Shown: piece by piece, positions 20,820 through 25,870 of the stretch
Numbering within the stretch: position 1 is the first letter of the stretch
How the letters are laid out: each line of letters starts with the position of its first letter
NCBI GenBank assembly: GCA_013694495.1
Contig: JACDCH010000506.1
Span: 1 to 25,870, forward strand
DNA from: Acidimicrobiia bacterium
Lineage (GTDB): Bacteria; Actinomycetota; Acidimicrobiia; Acidimicrobiales; JACDCH01
Direction: 5' to 3'
Length of the DNA: 25,870 nucleotides
Translations under genes and position numbers: made by a program
The notes under the pieces: model-generated
Database searches by the model: none
The model's input: the letters and a program-made list of their open reading frames with translations, nothing else
Told to the model about the DNA's origin: nothing

Positions 20820-21518
20820 GTGTGGATCGTCGGGGCCACCCCGCTCCCGCTGCGCCCCGACGGCTTCGGGGAGGTCCTGCCGACGCCGCCCGAGCTGGTC
20901 GACCGGCGGCTGCCGACGCGCGACGTCCTGCCGCCGCCCGCGTCGGGCGGGTTCGAGTCGTCGATCGTGCCCATCGACGATGCCGTGCGGGCCCGGATGG
21001 GTGGCACGTGGCAGGAGGGCTGCCCGGTGGCGATCGAGGACCTGCGCTACCTCAACGTCAGCTTCCGCGGCTTCGACGGCCTGGCCCACACCGGTGAGCT
21101 CGTGGTGGCGGCCAGCGAGGCCGAGGGCGTCGTGTCGGTCTTCCGGCAGCTGTTCGACGCCGGGTTCCCGCTCGAGGAGATGCGCCTGATCACCGACGCC
21201 GACCTGGCAGCGCCGGCGACGGGGGACGGCAGCAACTCCGCTGCGTTCGTGTGCCGGGCAATCCGCGGTGGGACCCGGTTCTCGGCCCACGCCTCCGGGC
21301 TGGCGATCGACGTGAACCCGTTCCACAACCCCTACACCCGGGGCGACCTCGTGCTCCCCGAGCTGGCCTCCGCCTATGTCGACCGGACCAACGTCCGCCC
21401 CGGGATGATCTTCGAAGGCGACGTCGTCGTCGCCGCCTTCGAGTCCATCGGCTGGTCGTGGGGTGGGCGCTGGGACTCGCCGGTGGACCGTCAGCACTTC
21501 TCCGAGACCGGCGGGTGA
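20820..21518 (+). CDS. M15-family (VanY/CwlK-like) peptidoglycan peptidase, probable lipoprotein
   Basis: 232 residues from the first canonical start, a GTG, but the true protein very likely begins about 70 codons earlier with a lipoprotein signal (see 20607-20819). M15 enzymes are zinc peptidases that cut D-Ala-D-Ala or L-Ala-D-Glu bonds in cell-wall peptides. Zinc-site motifs are HASGLAID with His157 and Asp164, and WGGRWDSPVDRQHFSE with His226, a pattern closest to the M15C/CwlK subgroup. The preceding segment (DLRYLNVSFRGFDGLAHTGELVV) also resembles that family. A lipid-anchored location outside the membrane fits wall remodelling. It is convergent with the histidine kinase gene. Confidence 0.85.
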   Translation: MWIVGATPLPLRPDGFGEVLPTPPELVDRRLPTRDVLPPPASGGFESSIVPIDDAVRARMGGTWQEGCPVAIEDLRYLNVSFRGFDGLAHTGELVVAASEAEGVVSVFRQLFDAGFPLEEMRLITDADLAAPATGDGSNSAAFVCRAIRGGTRFSAHASGLAIDVNPFHNPYTRGDLVLPELASAYVDRTNVRPGMIFEGDVVVAAFESIGWSWGGRWDSPVDRQHFSETGG

Positions 21519-21622
21519 ACGCGACCGCAGGACGTCGGCTCTCACCGCTCGTCGGGGTGGCGACGCTCGCCGCCGCCCGGTTCGAACGAGCGGCTGATCG
21601 GGTGCTTCGTCGTCGTGCGTGA

Positions 21623-21638
21623 GCCGTCGCGTGACGGC
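21623..21638. terminator. Possible hairpin terminator between convergent genes
   Basis: Perfect GCCGTC-GCGT-GACGGC hairpin in the 147-bp region between the M15 gene and the histidine kinase gene. It has no U-tract. The rest of this gap shows nothing else I can name. Confidence 0.35.
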
Positions 21639-21665
21639 CGGATGAAATGTCGTCCGACGCGTGAT

Positions 21666-22877
21666 CTACGACTCGGCCGGCAGGACGAGCGAGAAGGTGG
21701 CACCGCCGCCGGGGGTGTCGGCCAGGACGACCTCGGTGCCAATCGCGTGGGCGAGTTGGCTGGCGACGTTGAGACCGAGGCCCCACCCGGGTTGGGCGTG
21801 CTCGCCCCGCTGGAACCGTTCGAAGACGCCGGCCTTGCGGTCGTCGGGCACGCCTGGTCCGTTGTCCACGACGCTGACCGTTCGGTGGCCGTCGTCGCTC
21901 GCCTCGGCGCGCAGCTCGGCCGCGCCGGCGTAGGCGAGCGCGTTCTGGACGAGCAGGTTCAGCACCTGTCGGAGCAGGGACGGGTCGGTGCTCGCCCGTA
22001 AGCCCGGCCCGCAGTGCACAGCGACCTCATCGGGGGCGACGGCGTCCCGACGGGCAGCTTCGAGCACCTCGCGAAGGTCGAGATCCTCGGGCGAGGGCTT
22101 CAACAGGAGGCCCGTCTCGACGGTGCTGGCGGTGATGAGCTCCTCCACCAGCGACTGCAGGCGCGACCCGGCGCCGTCGATCCGGCCGAGCATCACCTGG
22201 GCATCGGCCCCGAGGGCGAACTGCTCGGGATGGTGGACCATCGAGGTCGTGAACCCGCGGAGGATGGTCAGCGGGGTGCGAAGCTCGTGGCTGACGCGGG
22301 CGATGAACATCGCCCTGGCATCGTCGAGCCGGCGGACCTCCTCGAAGCGCCGAGCGCTCTCGATGGCGCCGGCAACCTGCGTCGCCAGGCCGTTGAGCAG
22401 CCGCAGGTCGTCGTCGTCGAACGCCCCGACGTCGGTGGAGTCCACTTGGAGCACGCCGATGATCTCGCCCAGGCAAACGAGCGGCACGGCGAGGTAGCTG
22501 CGCATGGTCCGGTTCGAGCCCGCCGCCGCCAGGCGCTGGTCGACGCGCTGGTCGGCCGTGACGTCGGCCGAGTACACCGCCTCGCCCGTCTGCACGCACC
22601 GCCCCGCCAGGCCGGTGCCGACCGGGACGCGTGACCGGGCCACTTCGACGCTGACGGGGGGATCGGACGCGGCAACGTAGACGCCGTGGTCGTCGACGAG
22701 GCAGATGGTCCCGCCTCGGAACTCGACCAACGAACGCATGCTCGCCAGGATCGTGCGCAGGACGGGCTCGAGCTCGTCGGCCGGGCCGATCTCGTGGGCG
22801 ACGCGAGCGAGCAGCGCCTGCTGCGCCAGCACCAGCTCCAGCCGCGCCGCCGGCTCCGAGCGGATCTGCACCCCCAC
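21666..22877 (-). CDS. Soluble GAF-domain sensor histidine kinase
   Basis: 403 residues from the GTG at 22877; a second in-frame GTG lies two codons on. An N-terminal GAF domain (about 15-175, with GGTICLVDDHGVYVAA, VPVGTGLAGRCVQTGE and YLAVPLVCLGEIIGVLQVDS) senses a small ligand or redox state. It is followed by the phospho-acceptor helix RVSHELRTPLTIL (His197) and a HATPase domain with QNALAYA (N box), DNGPGVPD (G1), FERFQRG (F) and GWGLGLNVA (G2). There are no membrane segments, so it is cytoplasmic. No response regulator is adjacent, so it is an orphan. The frame stays open further upstream, but the extra residues are low-complexity and would overlap the preceding gene. It starts 46 bp after the acetyl-CoA hydrolase gene on the same strand, suggesting cotranscription. 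Confidence 0.88.
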   Translation of the reverse strand: MGVQIRSEPAARLELVLAQQALLARVAHEIGPADELEPVLRTILASMRSLVEFRGGTICLVDDHGVYVAASDPPVSVEVARSRVPVGTGLAGRCVQTGEAVYSADVTADQRVDQRLAAAGSNRTMRSYLAVPLVCLGEIIGVLQVDSTDVGAFDDDDLRLLNGLATQVAGAIESARRFEEVRRLDDARAMFIARVSHELRTPLTILRGFTTSMVHHPEQFALGADAQVMLGRIDGAGSRLQSLVEELITASTVETGLLLKPSPEDLDLREVLEAARRDAVAPDEVAVHCGPGLRASTDPSLLRQVLNLLVQNALAYAGAAELRAEASDDGHRTVSVVDNGPGVPDDRKAGVFERFQRGEHAQPGWGLGLNVASQLAHAIGTEVVLADTPGGGATFSLVLPAES

Positions 22878-22923
22878 ATGGTGACAGCCGTTCGGGGGCC
22901 GCGCCCGCCGCCCCGACGAGAGC

Positions 22924-24237
22924 TCAGCCCTTGGGCCACCCCACGGCTGAGGCCGCCAGCTCGTCGCGGGAGGTTGGGTCGGCGATGGCGGCGAGGGCCT
23001 GGGCCCGTTCACGAACGGTGAGGCCGCGGAGCTCGGCGACGCCGTGCTCGGTCACCACCACGTCGAGCTGGTGGCGCGGCGTCGTGACGATCGAGCCGGT
23101 GGGCAACTGACCGACGATGCGGCTCACGGGCTGCCCCGCGACGAGCGACATCGACGGGAGGCACACGAGGGAGCGGTCGGACAGCTCGAAGCCCGACGAC
23201 GAGATGAAGTCCTCGTGGCCGCCGATGCCCGAGAACTGGGTGCCGAGGAGCGAGTCGGCCACCACCTGGCCGGCGAGGTCGACAGCCAGCGCGCCGTTGA
23301 TCGTGACCATTTGCCGGTTCGCCGCGATCACGTGGGGCGCGTTCACCAGATCGACGGGCAGGAAGCGCACCTCGTCGTTGCCGTCGAGCCAGTCGTAGAG
23401 CTCCGCCGAACCGGCGGCGAACGTGGTGACCGAGAACCCGTCGTACACGCCCTTGCGGGCGTTGCTGACCTTGCCCGCCCGCTGGAGGCGCATCAGCCCG
23501 GTGGTGAACATCTCCGAGTGGATGCCGTAGTCGCCGCCCGGCCCCTCGGCGAGCAGCGCGGCGACGGTGCCGGGGACGCCACCGATGCCGGTCTGGAGCG
23601 TGCAGCCGTCGGTGACGAACGCGGCTGCGTGGCGGGCGATGGCCTGCTCGGCCTCGGTCGGGGGTGGGTCGTCGATGGTGAACGGCTTGGCATCGGACAC
23701 CACGATCACGTCGGCCTCGTCGACGTGGATGGCGTGGCGGTGCTCCGGCGGCAGGCCGAGCGTGCGGGGGAACGCCTCGTTGACCTCGACCAGGAGGGTG
23801 CGGTCGGCGTCCGCCCCGGCCCGGTGGAGTGCCCCGACAGTGGCGCCGGCGTGCAGCGAAAGGCTCATCCAGCCATCGGGATCCGGTGGGGAGGCCACTG
23901 TCGCCAGCACCCTCGGGCTGAGCGTGTCGAGGAACGGCCCGAAGCGCCGGAAGTCGGCCGGAACGAACTGCACATCGGCCCCGGCGTCGCGCAGGAAGCG
24001 CTCGGCCGGGCCGAAGAACCCGCTGCGGTAGTGGACGTTCGGACGGGTGAAGAGCTCGTACAGGTCGGTGAGCAGGGCCCCTGACACGACCAGGTCGACC
24101 CAGTCCGTGCGGGCCCCCAGCGCCTTGAGGAAGCCGGCCGGGTGACCGGGCCCGAGGGGGATCCCGAGCCTGTCGGTGGGGCGCAGGAGGGCGGCGGCGT
24201 CGTCGAGCGAACGCAGCGAGGCGGCGGGAAGGTCCAT
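22924..24237 (-). CDS. Acetyl-CoA hydrolase / CoA-transferase family protein
   Basis: 437 residues of the acetyl-CoA hydrolase / 4-hydroxybutyrate CoA-transferase family, which moves CoA between acyl groups through a glutamyl-CoA intermediate. The likely catalytic residue is Glu242 in YGIHSEMFTTG, preceded by TLQTGIGGVPGTVAALL, a family hallmark. SGIGGHEDFISSS and HGVAELRGLTVRERAQALAAIA near the C-terminus are also typical. Whether it acts as hydrolase, succinyl-CoA:acetate or butyrate-type transferase cannot be told. The ATG at 24237 is supported by the normal N-terminus and a TACGGT hexamer 10 nt upstream; the open frame beyond it has no family similarity and runs into the ABC gene on the other strand. 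Confidence 0.9.
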   Translation of the reverse strand: MDLPAASLRSLDDAAALLRPTDRLGIPLGPGHPAGFLKALGARTDWVDLVVSGALLTDLYELFTRPNVHYRSGFFGPAERFLRDAGADVQFVPADFRRFGPFLDTLSPRVLATVASPPDPDGWMSLSLHAGATVGALHRAGADADRTLLVEVNEAFPRTLGLPPEHRHAIHVDEADVIVVSDAKPFTIDDPPPTEAEQAIARHAAAFVTDGCTLQTGIGGVPGTVAALLAEGPGGDYGIHSEMFTTGLMRLQRAGKVSNARKGVYDGFSVTTFAAGSAELYDWLDGNDEVRFLPVDLVNAPHVIAANRQMVTINGALAVDLAGQVVADSLLGTQFSGIGGHEDFISSSGFELSDRSLVCLPSMSLVAGQPVSRIVGQLPTGSIVTTPRHQLDVVVTEHGVAELRGLTVRERAQALAAIADPTSRDELAASAVGWPKG

Positions 24238-24247
24238 GGGGGGCGGG

Positions 24248-24253
24248 ACCGTA
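24248..24253 (-). promoter_or_regulatory. Putative -10 element (TACGGT, minus strand) of the CoA-transferase gene
   Basis: TANNNT hexamer 10 nt before the ATG at 24237, in the 66-bp divergent gap to the ABC transporter gene. Confidence 0.35.
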
Positions 24254-24288
24254 GCCAAACCCTGACGTCGGTCGACCCCGCGGCCTCG

Positions 24289-24294
24289 TAGCGT
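24289..24294 (+). promoter_or_regulatory. Putative -10 element (TAGCGT) of the ABC transporter gene
   Basis: TANNNT hexamer 9 nt before the GTG at 24304, back to back with the minus-strand element at 24248-24253. Confidence 0.35.
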
Positions 24295-24303
24295 CCGGCG
24301 GCC

Positions 24304-25870
24304 GTGTCCATCGCCGCCGACCTGTCGGCCCGCCCGGCGTTCGCGCTCCTGGCTTCGACGCTCCGCCCGGAGCGCCGGCGCATCGTCGTGCTCGTGGTGG
24401 TGCTGCTCGGCGGGACGCTCGTCCCGCTCGTCGGGCCGGTGCTCATCGGCAGGGTGGTCGACGGCGCCCTCGCCGGGCGGCCGCTCGACGACCTCACGCT
24501 GCTGGCCGGCCTGTACCTCCTGATCGCCGTCGCCGGCGAGCTGCTCTCGCTGGCGATGATCTGGGAGTCGGTCCACGTCGCCTGGCGGGCCGGGAACCGG
24601 CTGCGGGAGCGGTTGGCGGACCACGCCCTCTCCCTCGACCTCGCCTGGCACGCCCGCCACACGCCCGGCGAGCTCATCAGCCGCATCGACGGCGACGTCG
24701 AAGCCCTCACGACGTTCTTCTCGAACGTGGTCGTGCGGGTGCTCGGCAACGTGGTGCTCGTCGCCGGCGTGATCGTGGTCGTGACCGTCATCGACTGGCG
24801 TCTCGGGATCGTGATCGCCGGCTCGGCCGCGGGCGCCATGGTCGTCATGGTCAAGCTGCGATCGATCGCGGTCCCGGCCTACGACGCCGAGCGCGAGGCG
24901 GCCGCCCGCCTGTACGGCGACCTCGAGGACCGCCTCGGCGGCCTAGAGGACCTCAGGGCCAACGGCGGCGGCGACCACGCGCTGCACCGGCTCCACACCA
25001 ACTCGGCGAACGTGTGGAGGACCACGAGGCGGGCCTGGCTGCGGGGCGACATCGCCTACGCGTTGGCGGCCTCGACGTTCGCCCTGGGCTCGGTCGGGAC
25101 CCTGGCGGTGGGCACCCTGCTGCACCGCAGCGGGACGCTGAGCGTGGGCGCGGTGCTCGCGCTGTTCCGCTACTCGCAGATGGTGCGCCAGCCGCTCGAG
25201 CGGGTGGCCGAGCAGCTGCCCGAGCTCCAGAAGGCCCTGGCCGGCGCCGGGCGCGCCGCCCGCCTCCTGGCGGAGGTGCCCGGCCTCGAGGCACCGGCCT
25301 CGGCGCCCGGGGCCGAGCCCGTGCTGCCCGACGGCGCCCTCGCCGTCGACCTCGAGGGGGTCGCCCTCTCCTACGACGACGAGCCGCCGGCGCTGCACGG
25401 GGTGGACCTGCACCTCGCAGCCGGTCGCACCCTCGGGGTCGTCGGTCGCACGGGCAGCGGCAAGACCTCCTTCGGCCGGCTCCTGCTGCGCCTCTGGGAC
25501 CCGACCGACGGCGTCGTCCGCCTTGGCGGCGTCGACGCGCGGTCGGTACCGGTCGCCGAGCTGCGCCGGCGGGTGTCGGTCGTGACCCAGGACGTCGAGT
25601 TGCTGCGGGCGTCGGTGCGCGACAACCTCACGATGCTCGGCCACGTGGATGTCGACGACGACCGGCTCCGCGCCGTGCTCGGCGACGTGGGCCTCGGGCC
25701 GTGGCTCGAAGCCCTGCCGTCCGGCCTCGACACGGTCCTCCAAGGCGCGGCCGGCCTGTCCGCCGGCGAGGCGCAGCTGCTGGCCTTCGCCCGGGCCTTC
25801 CTGAGCGACCCCGGGCTCGTGGTGCTCGACGAGGCCTCGAGCCGGCTCGACCCCGTCACCGAGGCCCTGG
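24304..25870 (+). CDS. ABC exporter half-transporter, permease fused to ATPase (partial, cut by window end)
   Basis: At least 522 residues, open at the window end. The N-terminal part is a type I exporter membrane domain with about six hydrophobic segments (for example IVVLVVVLLGGTLVPLVGPVL; VVLVAGVIVVVTVID). It includes the cytoplasmic HTPGELISRIDGDVEALTTFFSN region typical of multidrug or lipid exporters. The ATPase domain starts near 350: Walker A GRTGSGKT at 381-388, Q-loop VTQD, signature LSAGEAQ at 485-491, and Walker B LVVLDE with Asp509-Glu510. The signature deviates from LSGGQ, suggesting that this may be the degenerate half of a heterodimer whose partner would be encoded downstream. 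The substrate is unknown. GTG at 24304 is chosen as the first start after the promoter-like hexamer; no RBS is evident. Confidence 0.88.
   Translation, partial: MSIAADLSARPAFALLASTLRPERRRIVVLVVVLLGGTLVPLVGPVLIGRVVDGALAGRPLDDLTLLAGLYLLIAVAGELLSLAMIWESVHVAWRAGNRLRERLADHALSLDLAWHARHTPGELISRIDGDVEALTTFFSNVVVRVLGNVVLVAGVIVVVTVIDWRLGIVIAGSAAGAMVVMVKLRSIAVPAYDAEREAAARLYGDLEDRLGGLEDLRANGGGDHALHRLHTNSANVWRTTRRAWLRGDIAYALAASTFALGSVGTLAVGTLLHRSGTLSVGAVLALFRYSQMVRQPLERVAEQLPELQKALAGAGRAARLLAEVPGLEAPASAPGAEPVLPDGALAVDLEGVALSYDDEPPALHGVDLHLAAGRTLGVVGRTGSGKTSFGRLLLRLWDPTDGVVRLGGVDARSVPVAELRRRVSVVTQDVELLRASVRDNLTMLGHVDVDDDRLRAVLGDVGLGPWLEALPSGLDTVLQGAAGLSAGEAQLLAFARAFLSDPGLVVLDEASSRLDPVTEAL

Noticed and set aside
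22878..23012. N-terminal extension of the histidine kinase to an ATG at 23012
   Set aside because: Would overlap the end of the CoA-transferase gene and adds only a Pro/Arg-rich segment; the GAF domain is complete from 22877.
24238..24660. N-terminal extension of the acetyl-CoA hydrolase frame
   Set aside because: Lies opposite the ABC exporter, has charged low-complexity sequence and no family similarity; the ATG at 24237 has a promoter-like element.

Overview
The window is very GC-rich DNA from a high-GC actinobacterium. I infer Actinomycetota, possibly the Acidimicrobiia. The evidence is the secF-apt-rel gene order, two F420-type oxidoreductase families, a HemD-winged-helix (NnaR-like) regulator, S-layer homology domains, and many start codons preceded by a TANNNT hexamer at leaderless spacing instead of a Shine-Dalgarno sequence. 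Genes are densely packed; no gene-free stretch exceeds 300 bases, and the longest (10932-11140, 209 bp) holds a compound hairpin and the typA promoter region. I saw no tRNA, rRNA, CRISPR array or transposase.

Left part (1-2947): the 3' end of secF, then apt (GTGA overlap with secF) and a full-length bifunctional (p)ppGpp synthetase/hydrolase rel. Next (2944-6248) is a divergent pair of unusual accessory genes: an IPT/TIG-repeat protein on the minus strand and a TPR + peptidoglycan-binding + hydrophobic-segment protein on the plus strand. The IPT gene lies exactly between two imperfect direct copies of the last codons of rel, which looks like an insertion at the 3' end of rel. This is the best candidate here for something undescribed.

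Middle (6301-13561): an F420-type nitroreductase-family protein, a secreted GH43-like beta-propeller protein with three SLH repeats, a beta-lactamase-fold serine hydrolase, a stand-alone LigD-type polymerase/primase protein, the ribosome-associated GTPase TypA, and a GNAT acetyltransferase. The last two are convergent and share a hairpin that contains both stop codons.

Nitrite module (13615-17396): a siroheme/4Fe-4S nitrite (or sulfite) reductase, a formate/nitrite transporter, and a convergent HemD-winged-helix regulator. Both the reductase and the regulator have a run of GNAAC-like elements at 11-bp period, ending 22-23 nt before their start codons. This resembles a GlnR-type nitrogen operator. 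The simplest model is nitrogen-controlled uptake and reduction of nitrite.

Right part (17463-25870): an LLM-class flavin/F420 oxidoreductase, a Kv-beta-like aldo/keto reductase, acyl-CoA thioesterase II (start overlaps the previous stop), a flavodoxin-like protein, an M15 peptidase whose obvious lipoprotein signal lacks a canonical start codon, an orphan GAF histidine kinase downstream of an acetyl-CoA hydrolase/transferase (both minus), and an ABC exporter half-transporter cut off by the window end.
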